Assembly (NCBI RefSeq): GCF_009849585.1
Contig: NZ_VCRN01000001.1
Span: 1-64,000, forward strand
Direction: 5' to 3'
Length of the DNA stretch: 64,000 nucleotides
Origin: Bacillus sp. ZZV12-4809
GTDB taxonomy: Bacteria > Bacillota > Bacilli > Bacillales > Cytobacillaceae
Shown here in pieces: positions 52,240-61,029 of the stretch (position 1 is the first letter of the stretch; the number at the start of each line of letters is the position of its first letter). A program made the translations under genes and the position numbers. The notes beneath the pieces are model-generated. The model ran no database searches. It had not been told where the DNA came from and worked only from the letters and a program-made list of their open reading frames with translations.

Positions 52240-52746
52240 TTATTCTCCTTCCGGAGAAAATGTCCGCTTTGCCAATTCAGCTTCCAGCATGAAGAATGCA
52301 TTGCTGTCATTATCGATACGCCTTAATTTCTGAATTAAGCTGTCGAACAGAGCCTCTTCCTCCACTTGTTCTTCGATAAACCATTTCAAAAAGGTCATTG
52401 TCGCATGCTCCCTCTCATCCAAAGCAATATCGGATAATTTGTAGATTCGGCTGGTGACTTCTTTTTCATGAGCCAGCCCTTTTTCAAATACATCCAAAAC
52501 AGAGCTGAAATCATTATTGACCAGAGGGAACCCTTCAACAGTCACCCTCGCACCTATATCATTTAAAAATTGGTAGAATTTCATGGCATGAAAACGCTCT
52601 TCCTCCGCCTGAACCAAAAAGAAATTGGCGAATCCATCCAAATTTTCGGCAGAGCAGTAGGCCGCCATGGCTAAATAGGCATGTGCAGAATAAAATTCAT
52701 AATTCATTTGGCTATTCAATTCTTGTATCAGTTTCTCGCTTAGCAT
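52240..52746 (-). CDS. Ferritin
   Basis: A 168-residue non-haem ferritin that oxidises and stores iron in a 24-subunit shell. The diiron ligands E17, E50 and H53 (in QAEEERFHAMK) fall at the same numbers as in E. coli FtnA. Start set at ATG 52746, six nt after GGAGGG; a TTG one codon upstream is less likely. It is a single-gene unit; no PerR or Fur box was confidently seen before it. Confidence 0.94.
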   Translation of the reverse strand: MLSEKLIQELNSQMNYEFYSAHAYLAMAAYCSAENLDGFANFFLVQAEEERFHAMKFYQFLNDIGARVTVEGFPLVNNDFSSVLDVFEKGLAHEKEVTSRIYKLSDIALDEREHATMTFLKWFIEEQVEEEALFDSLIQKLRRIDNDSNAFFMLEAELAKRTFSPEGE

Positions 52747-52905
52747 CAAAATCCCTCCTATTATTTTTTTCCCCTTTTAAGGACACATCAAGCAGAAAAC
52801 CTTAAAAATAATAAAATTCAATCGATTTTTAAAGGATTTAACCGTCTTTCCAGCCGGTTTTAAAACGGACTCTTGTGGAAAAAGGGTAAAAAAGGAGGCG
52901 TTAGC

Positions 52906-53538
52906 ATGAAGGTGATTGTAATCGGTGCCAATGGAGATGTTGGTGAGCAGGTAATCAGGAAGCTCGCGGAAAGGAAGCATGAAGCTCTTGCTGTTGCTGC
53001 AAATGAAAACCAAATTGAAGATCTGGTCAAGCTGGGAGCAGCAGAGGCAATTGTTTATGACGAAGAAGAGCTTATCCCCTATCTTCAGGCATCAGATGCT
53101 GTGATTTATTTAACAGGCGTCAATCCTAAAAAACATACAGGCAAGACAGTTATGGTTGATCACCAATCTATATCGGATATCATCCGATTGGCGCAAAAAA
53201 CAAATGTCAGGAGATTTGTGATGTTGAGTGCAGTTAAAGCAGAGGAACGCGAAACAGACCGTTCACGCAAAATTGCAGCGAAGGATCTTCCAGAGGATAT
53301 GCTTAAAGCTGCCAATTTAGTGTACACTGTGATCCGAATTGGCCAATTAACGGACAATCCTGGGAACGGAACCATTACCCTGTCAGAGAAAATCCATGAT
53401 CGAAGTGCAGAGATCCCGCGCGAGGATGCTGCTGAGGTTCTGGTGGAGTCCCTTGATAAAGAAGCGGCCTTTCATACAATCATTGAAGCAGCTTCTGGAG
53501 ACACCCCTATCAGCACGGCTCTAAGCAAGTTCTATTAG
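52906..53538 (+). CDS. NAD(P)H-binding atypical SDR protein
   Basis: A 210-residue Rossmann-fold protein with cofactor motif GANGDVGEQV (about 7-16), the VVMLSAVKAEE segment and YTVIRIGQLTDNPGNGTI, as in the YhfK/PF13460 group. It lacks the YxxxK catalytic pair of classical SDRs. Start at ATG 52906 after AAAGGAGG. It precedes the yerD-like gene by only 13 nt and is probably in one operon with it; the substrate is unknown. Confidence 0.87.
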   Translation: MKVIVIGANGDVGEQVIRKLAERKHEALAVAANENQIEDLVKLGAAEAIVYDEEELIPYLQASDAVIYLTGVNPKKHTGKTVMVDHQSISDIIRLAQKTNVRRFVMLSAVKAEERETDRSRKIAAKDLPEDMLKAANLVYTVIRIGQLTDNPGNGTITLSEKIHDRSAEIPREDAAEVLVESLDKEAAFHTIIEAASGDTPISTALSKFY

Positions 53539-53551
53539 AAGGAGGGATAAA

Positions 53552-55159
53552 ATGAGTTTAACAGATTACCTTGTCATTGCATTATTTGTATTTATCTCAT
53601 TGGTTATTTTTATACCTGTCATTCTATTTATCTATTGGTATATAAAAGATGACAGGCAGAAGCAGCACTCCATTCTGAGGAACTTCCCTGTAATTGGGAA
53701 GGTGCGGTACTTCACAGAAAATGTGGGCCCTGAGCTAAGACAATACCTGTTCAATAATGATACAGAAGGCAAGCCTTTTTCCAGAAAGGAATATCAGGAT
53801 GTTGTCAAAGCCGGCAAATACAAGGAAAGATTAATAGGCTTCGGTTCAATAAGAGATTTTGATGAAGAAGGCTTTTATATACGAAATACCTTGTTCCCCA
53901 AACTGGTGGATGAAATGAAGGTGGATAATACAAGGAAAATCAACACACGTGTTTATAAGGTCGATGGGGATAATCTCTTTTCAAGAAAGGAGCACAGCGA
54001 AGAAAAATTGGCTGATCCCTACTATCTTCGGGATGAAGATGCGATTGTGCTGGGAGAAAAAAGCTGCCGTCAGCCGTTCAGGGTTAAAGGTCTTGTGGGA
54101 CAATCGGCTATGAGCTATGGATCCCTTGGTGAAAAAGCTATCACTGCCCTTTCCAAAGGACTTGGCCTTGCTGGAGGAACCTGGATGAATACTGGTGAAG
54201 GCGGCCTGTCACAGTATCATTTGGCCGGCAGCCCGGACATCATTATGCAAATCGGGCCTGATATGTTCGGTGTCCGAAAGCCCAACGGGGAATTCTCATG
54301 GGAAGAATTTAAAAGGAAAAGTGAAATACCCGAGGTCAAGGCCTTTGAACTAAAGCTTGCGCAAGGCGCGAAAACCCGCGGCGGTCATGTAGAAGGCGAA
54401 AAAGTAACCGAAGAAATCGCGAGTATTCGGCTTGTTGAAGTCGGTAAAACCATTAACAGTCCAAACCGTTTCTATGAATTTGATGATGTCCCTTCCTTGT
54501 TCGACTTTATAGAGGAGCTTCGGAGTGTTGGCGGAAAACCTGTTGGAATGAAAATTGTCGTAGGTGACCTGGATGCTCTTGAAAATATGATTTCCTATAT
54601 GAAGGAAAGCGGCAAAGGCCCTGATTTCATTACAGTGGATGGCGGTGAAGGCGGAACCGGTGCCACTTATCAGGAGCTAGCAGACAGTGTGGGACTCCCT
54701 ATCCAGTCTGCGCTTACGGTTGTAGATGAAATGCTGAGAGGGTATGGGGTACGGGACCGTGTAAAAATTATCGCTTCCGGTAAATTAATCACTCCAGATA
54801 AAATTGCGATTGCCCTTGCGATGGGAGCAGACCTGGTCAATATTGCCCGCGGTTTTATGATCAGCGTCGGCTGTATTATGGCTGGAGTCTGCCATACCAA
54901 TCACTGCCCGGCAGGGGTGGCGACAACCGACAAAAAGCTTCAGGATGGATTGATCGTGGAGGAAAAGCATTTCCGAGTCTGCAACTATGTCATTTCTCTC
55001 AGAGAAGGGTTATACAATCTGGCGGCTGCTGCAGGAATTGATAACCCCACCCAATTTGAAAGAAAACATATTGTCCATAAAGATAAATTTGGGAGAGTCT
55101 CTCCCATCGAAGATATCCTGCATGCAGCCAAACGCGCACAGCTGCAGAAAGAAAATTGA
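53552..55159 (+). CDS. yerD: YerD-like FMN-binding glutamate synthase-domain protein
   Basis: A 535-residue protein: an N-terminal membrane anchor (about 8-30), then a stand-alone glutamate synthase FMN domain. SYGSLGEKAITALSKG, GEGGLSQYHL, KLAQGAKTRGGHVEGEK and FITVDGGEGGTGATYQE are diagnostic. The iron-sulfur motif C441-x5-C447-x4-C452 is intact. There is no amidotransferase or beta-helix domain, so it cannot use glutamine as GltB does. B. subtilis YerD is its homologue; function is unknown. GGAGGG precedes the ATG. Confidence 0.9.
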   Translation: MSLTDYLVIALFVFISLVIFIPVILFIYWYIKDDRQKQHSILRNFPVIGKVRYFTENVGPELRQYLFNNDTEGKPFSRKEYQDVVKAGKYKERLIGFGSIRDFDEEGFYIRNTLFPKLVDEMKVDNTRKINTRVYKVDGDNLFSRKEHSEEKLADPYYLRDEDAIVLGEKSCRQPFRVKGLVGQSAMSYGSLGEKAITALSKGLGLAGGTWMNTGEGGLSQYHLAGSPDIIMQIGPDMFGVRKPNGEFSWEEFKRKSEIPEVKAFELKLAQGAKTRGGHVEGEKVTEEIASIRLVEVGKTINSPNRFYEFDDVPSLFDFIEELRSVGGKPVGMKIVVGDLDALENMISYMKESGKGPDFITVDGGEGGTGATYQELADSVGLPIQSALTVVDEMLRGYGVRDRVKIIASGKLITPDKIAIALAMGADLVNIARGFMISVGCIMAGVCHTNHCPAGVATTDKKLQDGLIVEEKHFRVCNYVISLREGLYNLAAAAGIDNPTQFERKHIVHKDKFGRVSPIEDILHAAKRAQLQKEN

Positions 55160-55167
55160 ACAAATGG

Positions 55168-55197
55168 AGGCCCGGTCCTGGATGGCCCGGGTTTTTC
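55168..55197 (+). terminator. yerD terminator
   Basis: Stem GCCCGG/CCGGGT (55170-55175 with 55187-55192) followed by TTTTTCT, 10 nt after the stop codon. Confidence 0.75.
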
Positions 55198-55272
55198 TAA
55201 GCAATAAGATTTACCAGCAACACCTTTTTCTTACATAAAAACAGGACTATCGTGTTATTTTGAGGTTATCAT

Positions 55273-55301
55273 TCGAAATCCCCCGTCAATAAAGGTATAA
55301 T
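55273..55301 (+). promoter_or_regulatory. Promoter of small membrane-protein operon
   Basis: -35 TCGAAA (55273-55278), 17-nt spacer, perfect -10 TATAAT (55296-55301), about 55 nt before the ATG. Confidence 0.6.
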
Positions 55302-55357
55302 CTAATTTGGGAAAAAAATAGATACCTAGAAAAAGTGTTTACATAAGGGAGGATACT

Positions 55358-55738
55358 ATGATGGGATGGGTAATTGCCATACTATTTGGTTCAGCAGTCG
55401 TGCTGCTCATTTTATCGTTTTTTAAAACGGCGCAGTCGAAATCTAATATTGAGCAGCAAATTGATCAGGTTACTTTTACACTAAAGAATGAAATTCATGA
55501 ACTCCAGCAGCAAATCAGAAATATTGAATTGGACGCAGAGATTACAGCGAAGCAATCGGGAGCCATGAGCGGCCCTTCAGAAGAGAGACTTTTGCTGCGT
55601 GAAGTATTGGATATGCATAAACGCGGATATTCCAATGAAAGCATTGCATTAAAAAAACAGCTTACACCTAACGAGGTTGATCTGATGCTCTTGCCTTATA
55701 CAGCGAACAAGGGCGAAAGGAGCATGGTTGCCCAATGA
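55358..55738 (+). CDS. Membrane-anchored coiled-coil protein with possible C-terminal HTH
   Basis: A 126-residue protein: one N-terminal membrane helix (about 4-22), a coiled coil (about 28-65), then a short helical end EVLDMHKRGYSNESIALKKQ (about 83-102) that looks like a helix-turn-helix. This layout resembles SwrB/DUF6115-type proteins, but I cannot assign it. Its stop codon overlaps the next start by four nt (ATGA), so the two proteins are likely made together. Confidence 0.75.
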   Translation: MMGWVIAILFGSAVVLLILSFFKTAQSKSNIEQQIDQVTFTLKNEIHELQQQIRNIELDAEITAKQSGAMSGPSEERLLLREVLDMHKRGYSNESIALKKQLTPNEVDLMLLPYTANKGERSMVAQ

Positions 55739-56238
55739 CACCAAATTCCTTGCGCAGTTTTGCAGCGGGCCTTTTAGCGGCTGCCGTTTTGACCGGAAGC
55801 GTCTACCTTTTTGGGCCTTCTGAAGCCAAGAGCACAGAAAAGCCAGCTGACAAAACAGAGAAAGCGGAAAAGCTGTCAAAAGAAGAAATGATTGAACAGC
55901 TGACTGCTGAAGGCTACGTGATTAATACGGAAGATGAATGGAGCAAGCAGCTTGCCGCTGCAGCAAAGTCCAGCGAGAAAAAAGATGATAAATCAGAAAA
56001 GAAAACCGATGATAAAGCTGGCGAAAAAGTGGTTTACCGGACTATTTTAACCGTTTCAATGGGAATGACCAGCATTGATGTTGGGAACGCGCTTGAAAAA
56101 GCCCATATTATTGAAAGTGGAATCCAATTCTATAAAGATGTAGAAAAACGCGGTCTTGAGAATGATTTGCGTCCAGGCACTTTTGAAATAGAAAGCGGAA
56201 TGACGACCGACGAAATCATCTCTGTTATTTTTAAATAA
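55735..56238 (+). CDS. MltG-like membrane protein with only the LysM-like domain
   Basis: A 167-residue protein: one N-terminal membrane helix (about 8-26), a Lys/Glu/Ser-rich linker (about 30-95), and a C-terminal domain beginning SMGMTSIDVGNALEKAHII and ending LRPGTFEIESGMTTDEIISV. That end resembles the LysM-like domain of the lytic transglycosylase MltG (YceG), but the catalytic part with its Glu is absent, so it is probably a wall-binding protein rather than an enzyme. A terminator follows. Confidence 0.75.
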   Translation: MTPNSLRSFAAGLLAAAVLTGSVYLFGPSEAKSTEKPADKTEKAEKLSKEEMIEQLTAEGYVINTEDEWSKQLAAAAKSSEKKDDKSEKKTDDKAGEKVVYRTILTVSMGMTSIDVGNALEKAHIIESGIQFYKDVEKRGLENDLRPGTFEIESGMTTDEIISVIFK

Positions 56239-56242
56239 GAAG

Positions 56243-56276
56243 AAGCTCCTTTTCGGATTGAAAAGGAGCTTTATTC
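56243..56276 (+). terminator. Terminator of membrane-protein operon
   Basis: Perfect 12-bp stem AAGCTCCTTTTC/GAAAAGGAGCTT (56243-56254 with 56260-56271), then TATTCATT. Confidence 0.85.
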
Positions 56277-56353
56277 ATTGCAATCTAATTATTTTCTGTA
56301 CTCTCCTTGCCCTAACATAACAGTACTTTGTTTTCATTCAGTCCGATTAAATA

Positions 56354-57136
56354 TCATTCTTCCAAAAATTTTTTAATGGCATCTTCCAGTTCTTCCGGTG
56401 CTTCATACATGCTCATATGTCCTGCAACATTAATGGTCACCTGTTTGATAGCAGGCCCTTTAGCTGCAAAAGACTTATCAGGGGGAACTATCTGATCTTG
56501 GTCTCCAGCAATAATTAACACTGGGAGCCTTGTATTTTCCAGGACATGGCTGCGGTCGCCGCGCTGTTTCATTGCTTTCAGGGCAGCCTTTGCACCCTCG
56601 GCTTTTGTATGATAGCCAATTTCCTTTGCCAATTGAATTTCATCCGGATGTTTCTCTCCTGGTGCAAAAAGCTTAGGCACGAGTCCATCTATAAAGGATT
56701 CCATTCCCTCTTTATCAATTTTACCAGCAGCTACATCCCTTCCCTTTTTCCCCTCTTCAGAATCCGGGCTGGCTGTTGAATGGATAAGAGCAAATGAACT
56801 CAGCTTCTCCCCAAATTCTTCAGCAAATGCAAGGGTTACATAACCGCCCAATGAATGGCCGAAAAGAGAGAAGGCATCCAGCTCCATTTCATCTATTGCC
56901 CCTTTAATCACTTCAGCCATGTTTTCAATAGTAGGTTCACCCTCTGGCAGCTCTGAGCCTCCATGCCCTGGAAGATCAAACGCAATAACGCGAAAGTCCT
57001 CTGCCAATAATGGAATCACCTTCGCCCAGTAATCCTTGCTGCCGCAAAATCCATGCAGCAATACTACCGGCTTTCCCTGGCCTTCATCATAGTATGAAAT
57101 AGATGTTCCATTTACTTCTGTTATTTTTGCGTCCAT
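56354..57136 (-). CDS. Alpha/beta hydrolase
   Basis: A 260-residue hydrolase with oxyanion loop LLHGFCGS, nucleophile elbow GHSLGG (about 95-100), the acid in IIAGDQDQIVPP and the catalytic His in NVAGHMSMYEAP. These are the complete Ser-Asp-His set. The substrate is unknown; such proteins are esterases, lactonases or C-C hydrolases. It follows the acetyltransferase gene after 14 nt and is probably co-transcribed with it. Confidence 0.9.
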   Translation of the reverse strand: MDAKITEVNGTSISYYDEGQGKPVVLLHGFCGSKDYWAKVIPLLAEDFRVIAFDLPGHGGSELPEGEPTIENMAEVIKGAIDEMELDAFSLFGHSLGGYVTLAFAEEFGEKLSSFALIHSTASPDSEEGKKGRDVAAGKIDKEGMESFIDGLVPKLFAPGEKHPDEIQLAKEIGYHTKAEGAKAALKAMKQRGDRSHVLENTRLPVLIIAGDQDQIVPPDKSFAAKGPAIKQVTINVAGHMSMYEAPEELEDAIKKFLEE

Positions 57137-57150
57137 TCAGAAACCCTCCT

Positions 57151-57432
57151 TTAGTTTGCAAGCAAATCCTGATATTCGCTCTTTCTGTCAAAAACAGCTT
57201 TGGCATATGAACAGGCAGGCACAATCTTATATCCTTTGCTGCGCGCCTCCTGAACAACGCTTTCCAGAAGCTTTCCTGCAATGCCCTGACCGCGCAGGGA
57301 GTCATCTACATATGTATGTTCTATAGTTATGACAGAATCACCGCTTGGAAAATACGTTATTTCAGCTAGCATATTCCCTTCTTCATCATTCATAAAAAAA
57401 CGGTTTTCTTCTTTTTGTATATCTGTATTCAT
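57151..57432 (-). CDS. YjdJ-type GNAT N-acetyltransferase
   Basis: A 93-residue minimal GNAT fold. ITIEHTYVDDSLRGQGIAGKLLES holds the acetyl-CoA pyrophosphate loop RGQGIAGKL, followed by AKGYKIVPACSYAK-like sequence with the conserved PxCSY motif of the YjdJ (NAT_SF_YjdJ) group. Substrate unknown. AGGAGG precedes the ATG. It leads a two-gene unit with the alpha/beta hydrolase. Confidence 0.88.
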   Translation of the reverse strand: MNTDIQKEENRFFMNDEEGNMLAEITYFPSGDSVITIEHTYVDDSLRGQGIAGKLLESVVQEARSKGYKIVPACSYAKAVFDRKSEYQDLLAN

Positions 57433-57581
57433 TGCATTTCCTCCTGTCTTTATCCTTAATGCTACTATTTTCTTCGCAGTTAATTGAATATCCTTTCCTA
57501 TATCTTCCCTGCTTAATTAAACTTTTAAACTTTAGTTTTTTTGCAGGTACTTTGCTTTTATCATGGCCATTATTGATGCTC

Positions 57582-57623
57582 AAAGAAATCCCTTTCTGCT
57601 ATAAAACAGAAAGGGATTTCTTT
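57582..57623. terminator. Terminator after ankyrin gene
   Basis: Perfect 17-bp stem (57582-57598 with 57607-57623) whose core is CCCTTTCTG/CAGAAAGGG. It follows the ankyrin stop codon on the minus strand and has T residues in both directions. Confidence 0.88.
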
Positions 57624-57635
57624 AATTCTTTCTAA

Positions 57636-58244
57636 TTACTCTATACTAGCTGTAAATAAAATATCCTCTATTTCTTTGTATCCTTTTCTTCTGGCAAGCT
57701 CAATTGGCCTCACACCATATTGATCTGTAAGGCTTGGATCAGCCCCGTGTTCCAGCAATAATTTTATGATGTCCTGCTGGGTTTTCCCTCCATCATTTAA
57801 AACAATCGCTTCAATCAAAGGTGTCCATCCGCAATAATTGGTGTGGTTTACGTTAATGTCTGTAGATGTTAAAAGCTCCCGGACCACCTCTATATGTCCC
57901 TTTTCGCAGGCCGGAGTAAGGCCAACACCGCCAAATCTCGTTAACAGGTTAATATCAGCCCCGGCGCTAATCATTATTTTTACTAACTTTAAATCTCCAT
58001 GTATACATCCATATAAAAATGGATTTAAGCTGGTTTGATCTTGAAGATTAATGTCTGCTCCTGACTCCGCCAGATAACGAACCACATCATAATGCTTATT
58101 CATCGAAGCAATTAAAATAGCCGTTCTTTTTTTCTTGTCCTGCAGATTCATATTAATGCCGTTCTCTATAAAGGCTTTCAAACATTCAAGGTCACCATTT
58201 TTTGCTGCTTCGAATAACGCAAGGCTATCTTCAATTTTTAACAT
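57636..58244 (-). CDS. Ankyrin repeat protein
   Basis: A 202-residue protein made almost wholly of ankyrin repeats. Five or six units are visible with motifs such as AKNGDLECLKAFIENG, RTAILIASMNKHYDVVRYLAESGADIN and GWTPLIEAI. Such proteins bind other proteins; no catalytic domain is attached. Start set at ATG 58244 after GGAGG; a TTG four codons earlier is part of that site. The target is unknown. No signal peptide is present, so a cytosolic role is likely. Confidence 0.9.
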   Translation of the reverse strand: MLKIEDSLALFEAAKNGDLECLKAFIENGINMNLQDKKKRTAILIASMNKHYDVVRYLAESGADINLQDQTSLNPFLYGCIHGDLKLVKIMISAGADINLLTRFGGVGLTPACEKGHIEVVRELLTSTDINVNHTNYCGWTPLIEAIVLNDGGKTQQDIIKLLLEHGADPSLTDQYGVRPIELARRKGYKEIEDILFTASIE

Positions 58245-58286
58245 ATGATCCTCCAATAAATATGGGATTTATTCCAGGAAACGTAT

Positions 58287-59510
58287 TTATGACAGCTGTC
58301 CCGCGACAACCTTTCCTCTAAACATTACCGCTTCTCTCTTAGGAGTCCTCGCTACTGCTTCTGCCGAACACGAAGCATTGACAAGTACGAGGTTTGCTTC
58401 TTCTCCCACAAGCGGCCAATTCATTTCTCCATCCTTGTTTAACGGAACAGGACCACCAGTGGCCCATTTTAATGATTGTGCCAGAGAAATTTCATCGCTC
58501 TTACGATAAAGCTCACCATATCTCGCTGCTTTTTCCAGCAGATCACCATTCCCGAAAGGCCCCCATGAATCATAGAAACCATCGCATCCCAGATAAACGT
58601 TTACACCTTTCCTGTCCAAAAGATCAATTGGCGGAAGAGATTTTGTTATAGGGATAGTGGACATGATCGACATGCCAAGCTCATTCAATTTTTCCGCCAT
58701 TTCTTCTGCTTTCGGAACCGGCACTTCCCCTAAACAAAATGCATGGCTTACAGCAGCGCGATTGTGCCACTTTGCGTCTTCTATCATTTCAGCAAATTTA
58801 TCAATTGTATATAAACCGGCATGTCCGCCATCATGTAAATGGATATCTGCATCTGCATCAAATTCTGCAGTCAGATTCATGACTTCATAAAGTGACTTTT
58901 CAATGTTGCGGTCAATTCCTGCAGGATCAAGACCACCTACAATGCTGGCTCCAGATCTCATCGCTTCTTTCATGAGAGGAATGACATGTTCTCTTAAAAG
59001 ACCGTGCTGAGGGAAAGCGACAATCTCGAATGTCAGTTTATCGGAATAGTCTTCTAATGCTTCTCTTACGCCCTCCAGATTCTTCAGGCCAATATAAGGA
59101 TCAATATTTACATGGGTGCGAATGTGAGTTGACCCCTTAGAGAGGAGAAGCTCAATCATTTTGCTTGCCCGCTGTCTGGCTGTAGGCGCCAGTTCCTCAA
59201 GCTCCATTGCTTCATATCTTAAACGTTCCTCTAAATTTTTGACCGGCCTGCATGCCTTCCAATCAAGGGAAAGATAGGTCTTATCAAGATGGTTATGCAT
59301 CTCTTTAAATGTTGGCAGCGCCAAGAAGCCTCTTCCATCCACTTTACGTTCATTTTTCGGAATGTCATATGTGCTGTCCTGTTTTTCTATTACCTTTCCA
59401 TCCTCAATTTTCAAATGAAATAATTCAGTTTTTGTTGTATAAACTCCTTTTTCATCCTGGTGATATCCAGTTTCAAGCTTAACGTTTGTTAACCAATGGG
59501 ACGCAGGCAT
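58287..59510 (-). CDS. Amidohydrolase, cytosine deaminase-like (copy A)
   Basis: A 407-residue metal-dependent hydrolase of the amidohydrolase superfamily. MHNHLDKTY carries the HxH metal pair, THIRTHVNID, DIHLHDGGH and VSHAFCLGE the further His ligands, and LGCDGFYDSWGPFGNG the catalytic Asp. E. coli cytosine deaminase has HCDE where this has HLHD, so the acidic residue appears to be Asp, and GHDD is GCDG here. The substrate is therefore unlikely to be simply cytosine. It follows copy B after 27 nt, with AGGAGG before the ATG. Confidence 0.85.
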   Translation of the reverse strand: MPASHWLTNVKLETGYHQDEKGVYTTKTELFHLKIEDGKVIEKQDSTYDIPKNERKVDGRGFLALPTFKEMHNHLDKTYLSLDWKACRPVKNLEERLRYEAMELEELAPTARQRASKMIELLLSKGSTHIRTHVNIDPYIGLKNLEGVREALEDYSDKLTFEIVAFPQHGLLREHVIPLMKEAMRSGASIVGGLDPAGIDRNIEKSLYEVMNLTAEFDADADIHLHDGGHAGLYTIDKFAEMIEDAKWHNRAAVSHAFCLGEVPVPKAEEMAEKLNELGMSIMSTIPITKSLPPIDLLDRKGVNVYLGCDGFYDSWGPFGNGDLLEKAARYGELYRKSDEISLAQSLKWATGGPVPLNKDGEMNWPLVGEEANLVLVNASCSAEAVARTPKREAVMFRGKVVAGQLS

Positions 59511-59537
59511 TGCTCAATCCTCCTTTTTGCTCTTAAG

Positions 59538-60776
59538 CTATGAATTTATAATGTTTAGTTCAGTTCGTTTGCTTTCAACTTTATTGCCTTTGAAAAATAA
59601 CGACTCAACCGGTGCTCTCCTTGCAATTGCCTCTGCTGAACATGTCGCATCAACAAGCATCATCGTTGCATCGTCGCCGACTTTTGGCCAAATCCTTTCA
59701 CCAGCTTCATTCAGGGGAGTTATACCGCCGGTTGCAAACTTCAAGACTGATGATAAAGAATATTCATCAATCATTCGGAACCTTTCCGCAAGGGTACCCA
59801 GTTTCTGTATAGTGTTTCCTGTTCCAAACGGGGACCAGTGATCGGTTAAGCTGTCATGGCCAACAGAAACGGGGATACCATAGTGATCAAGGGCAGGAAC
59901 CGGGATCGTTGTACGATTAATTGGAATAGTAGTTGTCACGTCAATTTCCTGCTCTTTTAATATTGCCGCCATCTCTGCCAATGCTTCTACGGACAGGTCG
60001 GCTAAAGCAATTCCATGGCTAATCGTTGCTCTGCCAGCCATGCCTGCTTCTCTTGTATAATCTGCCATTCTCTCAAATGTAAAAGCTCCCAGCGAGTCAG
60101 GGTCATGAAGATGGATATCGACTCCCTTATCATGCTCTGCTGCAATGTCAAAAATGGTATAAAGGGACCTTTCAATATTTCGGTCTACGGTAGCAGGATC
60201 CACACCGCCAACTAAGGTGGCACCATTTTTCATAGCTTCCCGAATTAACTGAACCGAACCGCTTCTCAGAAGTCCATGCTGCGGAAACGCAACAATGTCA
60301 TATGTAAGGACATCTTCATATTTTTTCAGTGCATTGACAGTAGCCTCCAGGTTCTTCAGGCCAATTACAGGGTCAACATTACAATGTGTGCGAATATGGG
60401 TATGGCCATTTTTCAAATACAGCTCTATCATTTTCTCTGCACGCTCCTGTGCAGTTGGGAGAAGTTTTGGCAAAAGCTCCTTTTCCTCTTCCAATCTGGT
60501 GAAAATGCCATTTGTGATAGGTGTACAGGCTTTCCAAGGCCCGCCGTAATAGGTTTTGTCAATATGAATATGCATATCTCTTAAAGAAGGAAGCAGAAGC
60601 TTCTCGTTTGCATCAAGCTGTTTTTTATTAGAATCTGGGGCTAGCTGTGAAATTTCCGCAATTTTTCCATTTTCGATCTTCAAGTGGCAAATCTCTGTCC
60701 TTGTGCCTGTAATTTGTTCATTTTCATAGATAAATCCTTTTTCTAGCCGAACATTTGTAATCCATAGAGCTGTCAT
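59538..60776 (-). CDS. Amidohydrolase, cytosine deaminase-like (copy B)
   Basis: A 412-residue paralogue of copy A, aligned over its full length. MHIHIDKTYYGGPWKAC, THIRTHCNVDPVIGLKNLE, DIHLHDPDSLG, ISHGIALA and VGHDSLTDHWSPFGTGN are its metal and active-site segments. Unlike copy A it keeps the His before the catalytic Asp (GHDS). AGGAGG precedes the ATG. A transporter binding protein on the same strand lies 250 nt upstream, suggesting that both enzymes act on an imported cyclic amide or similar compound; this is inferred. Confidence 0.87.
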   Translation of the reverse strand: MTALWITNVRLEKGFIYENEQITGTRTEICHLKIENGKIAEISQLAPDSNKKQLDANEKLLLPSLRDMHIHIDKTYYGGPWKACTPITNGIFTRLEEEKELLPKLLPTAQERAEKMIELYLKNGHTHIRTHCNVDPVIGLKNLEATVNALKKYEDVLTYDIVAFPQHGLLRSGSVQLIREAMKNGATLVGGVDPATVDRNIERSLYTIFDIAAEHDKGVDIHLHDPDSLGAFTFERMADYTREAGMAGRATISHGIALADLSVEALAEMAAILKEQEIDVTTTIPINRTTIPVPALDHYGIPVSVGHDSLTDHWSPFGTGNTIQKLGTLAERFRMIDEYSLSSVLKFATGGITPLNEAGERIWPKVGDDATMMLVDATCSAEAIARRAPVESLFFKGNKVESKRTELNIINS

Positions 60777-60887
60777 CCTGATTCCTCCTTAATATTGAAA
60801 ATGAAGGAAAAGTACTTTTGCTTCATTTTAATTCTGGCTGTTTTCGTCAATTTTGTAATTTTTTCATTCCTTAGTTAAATTCGCTGA

Positions 60888-60974
60888 GTTGATTGGAGCG
60901 GAGGGCACATGACTCCTACGGGAGGCTCGCATTCCTCCCCGCGGGTTCGCTGCGTGCCTGCAGCGGAAATCAAC
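60888..60974. repeat. Short GTTGATT-bounded repeat
   Basis: An 87-nt GC-rich element from GTTGATTGGAGCGGAGGGC (60888) to GCGGAAATCAAC (ending 60974). Its ends and the GACTCCTACGGGAGG and CCCCGCGGGTTCGC blocks match the family seen at 30329-30517, in the opposite orientation and lacking most of the interior. It lies downstream of the binding-protein gene. Confidence 0.75.
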
Positions 60975-61029
60975 GGGCAGAAATCATAATCAAAGAACTA
61001 CAATCTTTGAAAAAAGATCCTCATCTTAT

